Part shown: positions 27,803 to 35,670 of the stretch, one piece after another
Position numbering within the stretch: the stretch's first letter is position 1
How the letters are laid out: each line of letters opens with the position of its first letter
Source: Blautia obeum ATCC 29174
GTDB lineage: Bacteria; Bacillota; Clostridia; Lachnospirales; Lachnospiraceae
Length of the DNA: 64,000 nt
Reading direction: 5' to 3'
Assembly: GCF_025147765.1 (NCBI RefSeq)
Contig: NZ_CP102265.1
Location: 451,001 to 515,000 of the forward strand
Position numbers and translations under genes: made by a program
Notes under the pieces: model-generated
Told to the model about the DNA's origin: nothing
The model's database searches: none
What the model saw: only the letters and a program-made list of their open reading frames with translations

Positions 27803-28224
27803 AAGCCAGAAAAGGAAGTTTTACAATAGAGGCAGCCTGCGTGATGTCGCTTGTGCTGATAACGGTAATGGGAGTTTTATATCTTTCCTTCTTTGTACAT
27901 AATCGTTCCTGGCTGACGGCTGCAGCGTACGAGGCGGCACTGGCGGGAAGTATAGAAGGTGTACAAAAAAACGGACAGATATATGAAGCCGCTTCTGCAA
28001 AAGCACAGGAACTTGGAAATGTGGGATTCTTTGGCGCAGAGAATCTGTCTTACCAGGTCAGCGATGGAAAAACAGTAAAAGTCTCCTATCAGGCAGATAC
28101 AATCGCTGGGTTTGGAGGTTTTCGCTGGGTACTGCGGACGGAGGGCAGTTCAAAGATCATTCGTCCGGCGCAGTGGATCCGCAAAGTAAAAGTAGCATCT
28201 GAAATCGTGAAGGATACAGAATAA
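27799..28224 (+). CDS. TadE-like minor pilin
   Basis: A 141-residue protein with a short leader (MKARKGSFTIEAACVMSLVL) and a single N-terminal hydrophobic helix with the glutamate of the TadE signature, followed by an extracytoplasmic domain of about 110 residues. ATG 27799 overlaps the peptidase stop. TadE/TadF-type pseudopilins are needed for pilus assembly and are processed by the A24 peptidase. Confidence 0.82.
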   Translation: MKARKGSFTIEAACVMSLVLITVMGVLYLSFFVHNRSWLTAAAYEAALAGSIEGVQKNGQIYEAASAKAQELGNVGFFGAENLSYQVSDGKTVKVSYQADTIAGFGGFRWVLRTEGSSKIIRPAQWIRKVKVASEIVKDTE

Positions 28225-28258
28225 TAAGAGTACAGGATCATATAGGAGAGTGTAAAAT

Positions 28259-29638
28259 ATGTTTGCAGAATATAAAAGAGATGTAAGTCATAATTATCTG
28301 ATCCTCCATGGGGATGAAACAATCAATACCACTTCTTATCAGGTACGGATCCTGACAGGAAATATAATGTCTTCTATATTAAAATGCCGCATGCAGGGAC
28401 TGGATGGAACATGGCTCTTTTATTATGATATCACTTCAAAGCAGTCGCTGGCATCTTTTTACGAACAGCGTAAACTGCAGGGAGAAGATCTGGAAATGAT
28501 TTTGAAAGGATTTCTCCATGTAATAGAAGAAATGGCAGAGTTTCTTCTGAATACGGAACAGCTGGTGCTTTGCCCGGAATATATTTTTCTGGATGTGGAG
28601 AAAAAAGAGGTTTCGTTCTGCTGTCTGCCGGATTATCACCGTCCGGTGCAGGAACAGTTTCGGGAACTGACCGAATATTTGTTGCCCAAACTTGACCATG
28701 AGGATCCGACAGCCGTAAATCTTGGATATGGAATTTACCGAAAAGCCATGGAGCCAGGGATGCAGCTGGAAAATATTAAGGAATTGCTTTATCGATCTGA
28801 GAACAGTAAAGAGAAAATTGCAGAGAGCGATACAAAAATCAGAGATAAGGAAGAGTACGTGGAAGAAATGGAGGAGCCACCGCAATTTTTTCAGGAGGAA
28901 AAAAAGGAGAAAAAGGACAGGAAGTGGCAGCCTGCAGCCGGGTGTGCAGTGGGGGTTCTGTTCCTGCTGGGAATTCTCATTTTCCGCTATCTGGGATATT
29001 TTCCGGAAATTCCAATAGAAGTTGTATTGGGAGCGGCAATACTCCTGATGGGAGTTGGGGCAGGATGGACCTGGATGGAAGAAAAAAAGAAGAAAAAACA
29101 GGAACAGTCTGCAGAATGGAGAAATAAAGTACAGCGGGAACTCGCCGGAATGAATATAGAAAAACATGAAACAGAAAGAAACAATACAGGGAGAAAAGAA
29201 ATAAAAGATATAGAGCAAAAGAGTGAAAAACAAAACCGTACAGAACAAAATTCATGGGAATGTGAGAAAACTGGTGAGGATACAGCAGAACAGGAAACAT
29301 ATGGTGAAACGGTAGTTCTTTCGGCAGGACAGCTGTCAGGTACAGCCAGCCTGGTAAGTCGGGAACCCGGAGAACTTCCGACGGTTTATCTGGAACGGGA
29401 ACTGACCGTGATCGGAAAGCTGGAACAGGCTTCGGATGTAGTGATCTCGCTTCCGACAGTCAGCCGGGTGCATGCAAGAATACGCAAAACAGGTGAGAAC
29501 TATTATCTGGCAGATCTGAATTCCAGGAATGGAACTTCTGTTAATGGCAGACTGCTTGGGGCAGAGGAAGAATATTTTCTGCAGGATGAGGATCAGGTGG
29601 ATTTTGCTCAGGCAAGATATGTATTTCTGAAGGGATAG
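28259..29638 (+). CDS. DUF6382 and FHA-domain membrane protein
   Basis: A 459-residue protein. The N-terminal domain (about 1-180, MFAEYKRDVSHNYLIL...) matches DUF6382. Two adjacent hydrophobic helices follow at about 225-265, then a Lys/Glu-rich linker. The C-terminal FHA domain (about 375-455) carries the phosphopeptide-binding core SRVHARIRK and DLNSRNGTSVNG. FHA domains bind phosphothreonine, so this links the pilus locus to Ser/Thr kinase signalling. It follows the TadE gene by 34 bases and closes the locus. Confidence 0.85.
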   Translation: MFAEYKRDVSHNYLILHGDETINTTSYQVRILTGNIMSSILKCRMQGLDGTWLFYYDITSKQSLASFYEQRKLQGEDLEMILKGFLHVIEEMAEFLLNTEQLVLCPEYIFLDVEKKEVSFCCLPDYHRPVQEQFRELTEYLLPKLDHEDPTAVNLGYGIYRKAMEPGMQLENIKELLYRSENSKEKIAESDTKIRDKEEYVEEMEEPPQFFQEEKKEKKDRKWQPAAGCAVGVLFLLGILIFRYLGYFPEIPIEVVLGAAILLMGVGAGWTWMEEKKKKKQEQSAEWRNKVQRELAGMNIEKHETERNNTGRKEIKDIEQKSEKQNRTEQNSWECEKTGEDTAEQETYGETVVLSAGQLSGTASLVSREPGELPTVYLERELTVIGKLEQASDVVISLPTVSRVHARIRKTGENYYLADLNSRNGTSVNGRLLGAEEEYFLQDEDQVDFAQARYVFLKG

Positions 29639-29714
29639 ATAACTTCTGAAAAGAAAATCACCGGACATGAGGGTTCGAAGGCAGTATTTCGGACAGCACA
29701 GGTGAAGTGTTGCC

Positions 29715-29743
29715 TTGCCACAGGGAACGGCATCTGCTAAAAT
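29715..29743 (+). promoter_or_regulatory. Promoter of the rhomboid gene
   Basis: TTGCCA at 29715-29720 and TAAAAT at 29738-29743 are 17 bases apart, about 60 bases before the GTG start at 29805. The rest of the 29639-29804 gap shows nothing else. Confidence 0.55.
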
Positions 29744-29804
29744 AGACGAACAACAGCAGAATACATATGTATTCTCTGAATACAAAAACAGAGGAGAGTA
29801 ACCT

Positions 29805-30395
29805 GTGGAAGAATTACGCAAAGAGCCGGTGACTGCCGGACTGATCCTGTTGAATATTCTGGTATTTTTGATCGTGGAATTTACAGGAAGCTCCCAGAAT
29901 ACCATGCATATGCTGGATTGTGGAGCTGCCTTTACACCAATGATCATTCAGGGTGGAGAATATTACAGACTGTTCACCTGTATGTTTCTGCATTTTGGAA
30001 TTGAACATCTTCTGAATAACATGCTGGTTTTATTTGTACTTGGGAGCAGACTGGAACAGGTAATTGGAAAAATAAAATTTCTGTTGATCTATCTGATCGG
30101 TGGAGTATTTGGAAATGTGATTTCTTTACTTATCGAATTACGTACGCAGGATTTTGCTGTATCAGCAGGAGCATCCGGAGCGGTGTTTGCAGTTATGGGA
30201 GCCATGATCTATATTGTCATTCGCAATAAAGGATGGCTGGGTGATCTGTCTATGAGACAGATTCTGGTCATGGCAGCTTTTTCTCTGTATTTTGGTTTCG
30301 CAAGTACGGGAGTGGATAACACAGCCCATGTAGGCGGGATGGTGTCCGGGTTCTTTCTTGCAGTGATTTTTTATCATCCTGGAAGAAAAATATAA
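29805..30395 (+). CDS. Rhomboid-family intramembrane serine protease
   Basis: A 196-residue six-helix membrane protease. The catalytic serine S124 lies in GASGAVF and the histidine H175 in NTAHVGG. The conserved first-loop region FLHFGIEHLLNNM is also present. It cleaves membrane-spanning substrates in the bilayer; the substrate here is unknown. GTG 29805 follows GAGGAGAG. Its 3' end overlaps the convergent histidine kinase gene by 22 bases. Confidence 0.92.
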   Translation: MEELRKEPVTAGLILLNILVFLIVEFTGSSQNTMHMLDCGAAFTPMIIQGGEYYRLFTCMFLHFGIEHLLNNMLVLFVLGSRLEQVIGKIKFLLIYLIGGVFGNVISLLIELRTQDFAVSAGASGAVFAVMGAMIYIVIRNKGWLGDLSMRQILVMAAFSLYFGFASTGVDNTAHVGGMVSGFFLAVIFYHPGRKI

Positions 30396-31051
30396 AAGGA
30401 AGTACCTTCTTTCGGAGTGCTTTCTACACATAGTGTACCCTGGTGGGCTTCAATGATCTGCCGGGTGACAGCAAGCCCGAGGCCAGTGCCCCCGGGCTTG
30501 TATGTTACGAAGGGACGAAAGGCGTTTTCAATCTGGTCTTCTGTCATGCCACATCCGTTATCCGAGATGGTGATCTGGACACCGTCCGGAACGGCAGAAG
30601 CGGAAAAAAGGATTTTGCCGTGAGTATGCTGGATAGATTCCTGCGCATTACGGAGAAGGTTAAAAAGAGCCTGACGGATTTTTGTCTGATCCAGACTGAT
30701 CTGGGGAAGATCACGGGGGATGTCAGTCTCAAAGGAGATTCCAAGGTAGTCCAGTGCCGGTCGAAAGGAACTGGTAATTCGATCCAGGCAGATACTTAAA
30801 TTTGTCTGTACAAGGGAAATGTGACCGGCATTTTGATATCTGGAAAGTTCATCCAGCAGCTCACGGATATAGTTCAGATTTTCCATAATGTTATCCCAGT
30901 GTTCGTTGAAACAGAGCTGTGGCTGTGAATCCGACAACATCTGCATTTCGCTGGTGATCAATGCCAGCGGATTTCTTATTTCATGCGAAAATGTGGACAA
31001 CATCGACTGAAACTCTTTTTTTGTTTGTGTGATAATGTTTTTTTCCTGCAT
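30374..31051 (-). CDS. Soluble histidine kinase without sensor domain
   Basis: A 225-residue cytoplasmic kinase consisting only of the HisKA dimerisation domain (phospho-acceptor H23 in FSHEIRNPL) and the HATPase domain. The N box is LFNLLRNAQES, the G1 box DNGCGM, and the G2 box TGLGLAVTRQII. There is no membrane helix, PAS, HAMP or receiver domain, and no response regulator gene adjoins it. It recalls KinB/Spo0B-like or accessory kinases that pass phosphate to a partner encoded elsewhere. Start 31051 follows GAGGTGAC. It overlaps the rhomboid gene 3' end. Confidence 0.88.
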   Translation of the reverse strand: MQEKNIITQTKKEFQSMLSTFSHEIRNPLALITSEMQMLSDSQPQLCFNEHWDNIMENLNYIRELLDELSRYQNAGHISLVQTNLSICLDRITSSFRPALDYLGISFETDIPRDLPQISLDQTKIRQALFNLLRNAQESIQHTHGKILFSASAVPDGVQITISDNGCGMTEDQIENAFRPFVTYKPGGTGLGLAVTRQIIEAHQGTLCVESTPKEGTSFYIFLPG

Positions 31052-31110
31052 AATCTGTCACCTCAATCTGAGTATATTATGCAAAAATATCGGAATCAAC
31101 AAATTTCGTA

Positions 31111-31139
31111 TTGAAAAAATCGCGAAAATACGAGACAAT
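31111..31139 (+). promoter_or_regulatory. Promoter of the HIT/sigma factor genes
   Basis: TTGAAA at 31111-31116 and GACAAT at 31134-31139 are 17 bases apart, about 40 bases upstream of the HIT gene start. Confidence 0.5.
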
Positions 31140-31178
31140 AGAAAAAGAAAACAGTTTATTTGTAAGGAGGACTACATC

Positions 31179-31583
31179 ATGGAAAACTGTATTTTTTGTA
31201 AAATTGCAAACGGAGAAATTCCATCCGCTACTTTATATGAAGACGAAGATTTTCGCGTAATTCTGGATCTCGGTCCGGCTTCAAAGGGACATGCACTGAT
31301 CCTGCCCAAAGCTCATGCAGCCAATATTTATGAACTTCCGGATGAGACTGCCGGAAAAGCAATGATCCTTGCCAAACATATGGCAACCAGGCTCAGAGAC
31401 GGACTGCACTGTGACGGGTTTAACATTGTACAGAATAATGGAGAAATTGCCGGTCAGACTGTATTTCATTTTCATATGCATCTGATTCCGCGTTATGAAG
31501 GTGATCAGGTCGGACTTACATGGAAACCGGGAGAACTGACAGACGAGATGAAGGAAGAGATCCTGGCAAAAGTCAAAGCATAA
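31179..31583 (+). CDS. HIT-family nucleotide hydrolase/transferase
   Basis: A 134-residue histidine-triad protein. The N-terminal CIFCKIANGEIPS and the catalytic triad H97-x-H99-x-H101 in FHFHMHLIP are clear. Members hydrolyse nucleotide phosphoramidates such as adenylated amines (Hint branch). ATG 31179 is chosen because TAAGGAGG lies directly upstream. The ECF sigma gene begins 20 bases after its stop, so the two may be co-transcribed. Confidence 0.92.
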   Translation: MENCIFCKIANGEIPSATLYEDEDFRVILDLGPASKGHALILPKAHAANIYELPDETAGKAMILAKHMATRLRDGLHCDGFNIVQNNGEIAGQTVFHFHMHLIPRYEGDQVGLTWKPGELTDEMKEEILAKVKA

Positions 31584-31603
31584 AGAAAAGAGTACAGATA
31601 CAG

Positions 31604-32146
31604 ATGATAATTGAGAATTTTGATGATTTTTACGATCACTACCAAGGATTCTCAGCATATGTCGCTTTTTGCATCACAGAAGATTACGAGCTTTCAAAAG
31701 ATATCAGTCAGGAAGTTTTTCTGGCATTATTTAAAGTGAAAGAAAAACTGGATTATTCCAGACCTGACAAATTGAAAGCACTGGTGATGAAAGCGACATC
31801 CAACAAATGTATGGACTATTATAGAAAAGCCTCATCCAGACAGGAAAGTTATACGATTGATGATGAGGAAAATGCGTATGAGCCGGTGGATGAAAAGAGT
31901 AATCCAGAGGCAAGAATACTTCGTATGGAAGAAGCGAAATATCAGAAACTTGTACTGAACAGACTTCGGAAGAGGAATCCGATGAATTACGATATTCTGG
32001 TCAAAACAAAATTCCAGGAACTCTCAGCAGCAGAAGTGGCAAGTGAGTATGGGATTACACCGAATAATGTAAATAACAGGAATCTGCGGTCGAAAGCCTG
32101 GATAATTGAAGAAATGGAAAAGATATGCAGGCAGTCACATCGATAA
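31604..32146 (+). CDS. ECF-type RNA polymerase sigma factor
   Basis: A 180-residue sigma-70 family protein. Region 2 is visible in SKDISQEVFLALFKVKEKL and LKALVMKATSNKCMDYYRKA. Region 4 helix-turn-helix is KFQELSAAEVASEYGITPNN. ATG 31604 gives the typical ECF length, though its ribosome binding site is weak. An anti-sigma candidate (DUF4367, 33323) lies beyond the inverted murG gene rather than directly next to it. The pairing is inference. Confidence 0.85.
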   Translation: MIIENFDDFYDHYQGFSAYVAFCITEDYELSKDISQEVFLALFKVKEKLDYSRPDKLKALVMKATSNKCMDYYRKASSRQESYTIDDEENAYEPVDEKSNPEARILRMEEAKYQKLVLNRLRKRNPMNYDILVKTKFQELSAAEVASEYGITPNNVNNRNLRSKAWIIEEMEKICRQSHR

Positions 32147-32154
32147 CTGCCTGC
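32127..32154. terminator. Hairpin between the sigma factor and murG genes
   Basis: GCAGGCAGT (32127-32135) pairs perfectly with ACTGCCTGC (32146-32154) and spans the sigma factor stop codon. A T-rich tract follows on the plus strand after about 15 bases. It probably ends both convergent messages, but the T tracts are not ideal. Confidence 0.55.
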
Positions 32155-32168
32155 ATCCTGCTATTTGT

Positions 32169-33242
32169 TTATTTTTTTGATAAAACACATTCCTCGATCA
32201 ACGAAACGATATGATGGATGGAATCCATCTGTTTGCCTGCAGACATTGCTTCTTCGAAAGAATGACGGTTGTCATACAGCTGATGGATCGTATCCAGAAG
32301 TTTCTCATCAGTGATTTCTTCTTCCTCAAGTACCATGCTGAATCCCTGTTTTTCGAAAGAACGGGCATTCAGGATCTGGTCACCACGACTGGCATTTGCA
32401 GACAGCGGAATCAGAAGATTTGGTTTGTGAAGAGCACTGATCTCACAGATGGCGTTTGCACCTGCGCGGGAGATTACCACGTCAGACAGGGCAAAAAGAT
32501 CCGGAAGTTCTTCTTTGATATATTCATACTGAACATAGCCTTCGGTACCTTTGAGGGTTTCGTCCATTTTGCCCTTGCCGCAGAGATGGATAACCTGGAA
32601 AGCTTTCAGAAGTTCCGGGAGAATCTTGCGGATATGGTCATTTACAGAGGCTGCACCAAGGCTTCCGCCGATCACCATCAGTACCGGTTTGTCAGAAGTA
32701 AATCCACAGAACTGACGGCCGGCTTCCTTATCACCTTTCATCAGTTCCTGACGGATCGGCGTGCCGGTCAGTACGGCTTTATCTGCCGGAAGACTGCTGA
32801 CAGTCTCAGGAAAGTTACAGCATACTTTAACGGCTGATGGAATACACAGTTTGTTGGCAAGTCCCGGAGTCATATCTGACTCGTGGATGATTGCTGGAAT
32901 CTTGCAGCGTTTGGCTGCAATTACAACAGGGACGGTAACGAAACCACCCTTGGAAAAGACTACATCGGGTTTCAGTTTTTTGAGAAGCTTCTTTGCTTCA
33001 TGGAACCCTTTTAATACCCGGAAAGGATCGGAGAAGTTCTTGGGATCGAAATAACGTCTCAGCTTACCAGATGAGATCCCATAATATGGAATACCCATTT
33101 CTTCAATGAGTTTACGTTCGATACCTTCGTAAGATCCGATATAGGAAATCTGATATCCGGCAGCTTTGAGTGTCGGGATCAGAGCAATATTTGGTGTAAC
33201 ATGTCCGGCAGTACCGCCGCCGGTAAGTACAATATGTTTCAT
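32169..33242 (-). CDS. murG: UDP-N-acetylglucosamine--undecaprenyl-pyrophosphoryl-MurNAc-pentapeptide transferase
   Basis: A 357-residue GT28 glycosyltransferase that adds GlcNAc to lipid I to give lipid II at the inner face of the membrane. The N-terminal motif [11 protein letters not shown] binds the lipid phosphate. The C-terminal [22 protein letters not shown] segment binds UDP-GlcNAc. The [10 protein letters not shown] segment is also conserved. The start follows AGGAGGTT on the minus strand. It is monocistronic here and inverted between an ECF sigma gene and its likely anti-sigma gene. Confidence 0.95.
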   Translation of the reverse strand: MKHIVLTGGGTAGHVTPNIALIPTLKAAGYQISYIGSYEGIERKLIEEMGIPYYGISSGKLRRYFDPKNFSDPFRVLKGFHEAKKLLKKLKPDVVFSKGGFVTVPVVIAAKRCKIPAIIHESDMTPGLANKLCIPSAVKVCCNFPETVSSLPADKAVLTGTPIRQELMKGDKEAGRQFCGFTSDKPVLMVIGGSLGAASVNDHIRKILPELLKAFQVIHLCGKGKMDETLKGTEGYVQYEYIKEELPDLFALSDVVISRAGANAICEISALHKPNLLIPLSANASRGDQILNARSFEKQGFSMVLEEEEITDEKLLDTIHQLYDNRHSFEEAMSAGKQMDSIHHIVSLIEECVLSKK

Positions 33243-33322
33243 AGGGAAAACCTCCTGAAAATCATTTTATTACCAATAACTATGAACCACCGGGGAAGAA
33301 TTGTCAAGAAAGAGATAATATC

Positions 33323-34306
33323 ATGAAAAAAGAGTTTGAGAAAGAACAGAACGACAATCAGATAGATGATGCATTCCTGGATATGCCGGATATGGAGGAT
33401 GACGAGAAATTTCGTCAGTGGCTGGAAAAGGAATATCTGAAGGAAGCAGATGCCATCGAGGAAGCTCTTTTTGATGGCAGAAAATTTGAGGACAATCAGG
33501 ATATCGTAGAGAAACTGAGCGTTTCCAGAGAAAACTTCTATCAGCGTGCCAGAGAAGAAGGTCTGCTGGAGGATACGGCAGATGAGAAGGCAGAAGATGA
33601 GAAGAATACAGAAGAAGCAGTGCCTGAATCTATGGAAAAGAAAATTCTGGAATTCAGAAAAAACGCAGGTGTATCAAAGGATGCTGCACGTGATGCGAAC
33701 AGAAACTCCGGCAAAAGGAAACACAGTTATGTGCGCTTTGGCAGAATCGCCGGAATCGCGGGCCTGTGCCTGATCTGCGTGTTCGCTGCAAGTATGAGCA
33801 GCGAGGCGAACCGGAAGTATCTGGTGAACAGTGTGCGGATATTGAGCGGAAATGACAGCCAGTTTATTTCATATAATGATGACTCCAATGAGAATGCAAG
33901 CACAAAAGAAAGTGATGCGATTGCGGATATAGAAGAAAAACTGGATGTAAAGATGCCAGAGTTTTATTATCGGCCGTATGGGATGGAGTTTTCTATGTAT
34001 GAAATAAGTGAACCCACTTCTTTTGCGTATATTAAATATAAATTGAATGATACAAATGTATTATTTTATGTAGATAAACAACAAAAAAATAAAGCAAGTG
34101 ATATTAGTAGTATAAGTGGAAAAGAAAAAATAGTAGACACAATATCAAAAGATTGGGGAAGCATAGTAGTAAAAGAAATAGAAGACAAGTCGGATAAGCA
34201 ATCAACATATACGGCAAATTGGATTTATGAAGAAAATTCATATACTATAGCTGGAAAAATAAAATTTAATGAAATAAAAAAATTAGTTGAATATATGAAA
34301 TTTTAG
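33323..34306 (+). CDS. DUF4367 anti-sigma-like membrane protein
   Basis: A 327-residue single-pass protein. The N-terminal acidic cytoplasmic part (about 1-135) could bind a sigma factor. A membrane helix lies at about 143-160 (IAGIAGLCLICVFAASMSS), and an extracytoplasmic C-terminal part (about 205-327) matches DUF4367. From about 33990 the DNA becomes conspicuously AT-rich with different codon use, so the C-terminal sensor part may have a separate origin. ATG 33323 is the only start near AAGAAAGAG. Role as anti-sigma for the ECF factor at 31604 is inferred from family context. Confidence 0.7.
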   Translation: MKKEFEKEQNDNQIDDAFLDMPDMEDDEKFRQWLEKEYLKEADAIEEALFDGRKFEDNQDIVEKLSVSRENFYQRAREEGLLEDTADEKAEDEKNTEEAVPESMEKKILEFRKNAGVSKDAARDANRNSGKRKHSYVRFGRIAGIAGLCLICVFAASMSSEANRKYLVNSVRILSGNDSQFISYNDDSNENASTKESDAIADIEEKLDVKMPEFYYRPYGMEFSMYEISEPTSFAYIKYKLNDTNVLFYVDKQQKNKASDISSISGKEKIVDTISKDWGSIVVKEIEDKSDKQSTYTANWIYEENSYTIAGKIKFNEIKKLVEYMKF

Positions 34307-34376
34307 AGTGATTTTTTTGAATTTCTTACGTATATAGTTATGTAAAGGTTGTTTACATGGCGAAAGGAAGTGAGAA

Positions 34377-34859
34377 ATGAATATCTGGAAGAAGATTCTG
34401 GGAATCAGTCTGGCAGTTAGTTTATCTGTTGGAATGAGTATTGCACCGGTATATGCAGATACTATCAGCATTCTCGATGAGATCACAGATGAAGAGACCA
34501 CAGAAGATTTTGCAGAAGATACTTCAACGATTCTGGCAAGAAGCAGTTATCTGAATCTTGGAAATGTAAAAATTCAAAAAATTTCCAGCAATGAAATTTC
34601 AATTTTCGGATTGACGGATTGTCATAAAAAGTGTAGTAAAGTATATCTGTCTTTGTTTTTGGAGAGGAAGGTCAATGGAAGCTACGGAACTTATAAAATA
34701 TGGGAATTTACAGCGAACAATGCATCAAGTTTGAGTAAAACAATCGACGTAGCAGTTCCATCAGGTACATATTACCGTGTGCGTGGATACCATGCAGCCA
34801 GCCAGTCGGGTACAAAAGAATCTACCTCTACGCTGACACAGGGTATCATGGTCAAATAA
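34377..34859 (+). CDS. Secreted DUF6147 protein
   Basis: A 160-residue secreted protein. The signal peptide covers residues 1 to about 27 (MNIWKKILGISLAVSLSVGM..., cleavage near VYA-DT). The mature part has an acidic start (EITDEETTEDFAED) and a beta-rich body with two cysteines close together (LTDCHKKCSKVYLS). I assign it to DUF6147, function unknown. The start follows AGGAAG. It follows the DUF4367 gene by 70 bases and may belong to the same regulon. Confidence 0.7.
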   Translation: MNIWKKILGISLAVSLSVGMSIAPVYADTISILDEITDEETTEDFAEDTSTILARSSYLNLGNVKIQKISSNEISIFGLTDCHKKCSKVYLSLFLERKVNGSYGTYKIWEFTANNASSLSKTIDVAVPSGTYYRVRGYHAASQSGTKESTSTLTQGIMVK

Positions 34860-35116
34860 TGACCATTGGAAAAGGAAAAAGGAAGAAAAGAAGAAAAATA
34901 TTAATCAGTAATCCGTGAAGTGCGAAGAAGGTCGCAGGATGCAAAATAAATTTATGTAAACACCGTTACCGTCCGGAGACATCAACGTACTCACAAATCA
35001 TGTCGGACTCGTCAGAGTTCACATTATTCATGATCTTATGCGCAAAGGAATAACATAATCATACGCGAAAGAGGATCATTTAACCATATCTACAAAATCA
35101 TATGAACCATACAAAA

Positions 35117-35147
35117 CAAGGCGGGACTTCATACACCCCGCCTTATT
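35117..35147 (+). terminator. Terminator in the gap after the DUF6147 gene
   Basis: AAGGCGGG pairs with CCCGCCTT around a short loop, followed by ATTT. The stretch 34860-35117 between the DUF6147 stop and this hairpin shows no convincing gene. Confidence 0.6.
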
Positions 35148-35148
35148 T

Positions 35149-35177
35149 GGTTACTGTGAACGGAGTGAACAGTAACC
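35149..35177. repeat. Full copy of the GTTACTGT...ACAGTAAC palindromic repeat
   Basis: The perfect arms GGTTACTGT and ACAGTAACC enclose GAACGGAGTGA. Read on the other strand it differs from the copy at 52861-52887 at two of 27 positions. It lies right after the terminator at 35117-35147, in non-coding DNA. Confidence 0.65.
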
Positions 35178-35231
35178 TTATTTTACATAAATAAAGGTAT
35201 GAGAATTGGAATCTTTCTGAAATAAGGTATA

Positions 35232-35260
35232 TTGCAAATTAAAAGAACATATGCTATAAT
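35232..35260 (+). promoter_or_regulatory. Promoter of the small antisense RNA
   Basis: TTGCAA at 35232-35237 and TATAAT at 35255-35260 are 17 bases apart, with an extended -10 TG (TGCTATAAT). No coding sequence follows before the strong terminator at 35303-35339, so it would drive a transcript of about 75 bases. Confidence 0.7.
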
Positions 35261-35266
35261 GCCAGT

Positions 35267-35341
35267 AGGCAAAACGATAAGATGTGTTCACAGTAGCACA
35301 GCAAAAACTCCCCAGAGTTCGCACCTCTGGGGAGTTTTTAT
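35267..35341 (+). ncRNA. Candidate type I antitoxin RNA
   Basis: This is the predicted transcript between the promoter at 35232-35260 and the terminator at 35303-35339. It contains no plausible coding sequence. It runs convergently to the 27-residue peptide gene at 35387-35470 and would overlap the 3' untranslated end of its message, since that message has no other terminator before the shared stem. The arrangement matches txpA/RatA- and bsrG/SR4-type systems, where a 3'-overlapping RNA silences a membrane toxin. Ends are predicted, not measured. Confidence 0.55.
35303..35339. terminator. Strong bidirectional terminator shared by antisense RNA and peptide mRNA
   Basis: A perfect 15-base stem, AAAAACTCCCCAGAG with CTCTGGGGAGTTTTT, surrounds the loop TTCGCAC. 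The A and T ends give a U run in both directions. Confidence 0.9.
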
Positions 35342-35386
35342 TCCATTTTGGCGAGGCGGCTTAGACCTCAGGCTGGCTACTAGCTG

Positions 35387-35470
35387 CTATTTTCCATCCA
35401 GCCATTTGCAAATGTAGTAGGCGATTACACTTGCCAGAATGGAAAGCATAAACGATAAGATTGAATTCAC
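35387..35470 (-). CDS. 27-residue membrane peptide, candidate type I toxin
   Basis: A GTG start at 35470 preceded by AAAGGGGG opens a 27-residue reading frame with the core MLSILASVIAYYICKWLDGK (last 20 residues) and the N terminus VNSILSF. One transmembrane helix ends in a charged K-W-L-D-G-K tail, the layout of small holin-like or type I toxin peptides of Firmicutes. It is too short for usual gene finding. A convergent small RNA (35267-35341) shares its terminator. Identity as toxin is inference from size, topology and arrangement. Confidence 0.6.
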   Translation of the reverse strand: MNSILSFMLSILASVIAYYICKWLDGK

Positions 35471-35517
35471 AATAGCATACCCCCTTTCTGTACCTGTCTA
35501 GGGGTAGTAGCAGAAAT

Positions 35518-35523
35518 ATTATA
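35518..35523 (-). promoter_or_regulatory. Extended -10 promoter of the peptide gene
   Basis: On the minus strand TGTTATAAT forms a full extended -10 element, with TATAAT at 35523-35518. The -35 region is T-rich and weak, as is tolerated with an extended -10. The leader to the GTG would be about 40 bases. Confidence 0.55.
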
Positions 35524-35670
35524 ACATGGAAGAATAGTCGAAAAAAATCGATTTTAGTAATGGTATATTATTGTTTTTGTACAAAAAGACTGTTAAAAAT
35601 CGACTAAATCGTGTATAATGATTACAACAATATACATTTGGATGATTTTTCAGACAAAGGGGGTTCGCAC

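Noticed and set aside
29639..29804. A further small gene between the FHA and rhomboid genes
   Set aside because: No frame with a ribosome binding site and protein-like composition was found. Only a promoter is supported.
34860..35116. A degraded gene after the DUF6147 gene
   Set aside because: Short open stretches exist, but none has a start signal, a motif or a readable relation to a known family.
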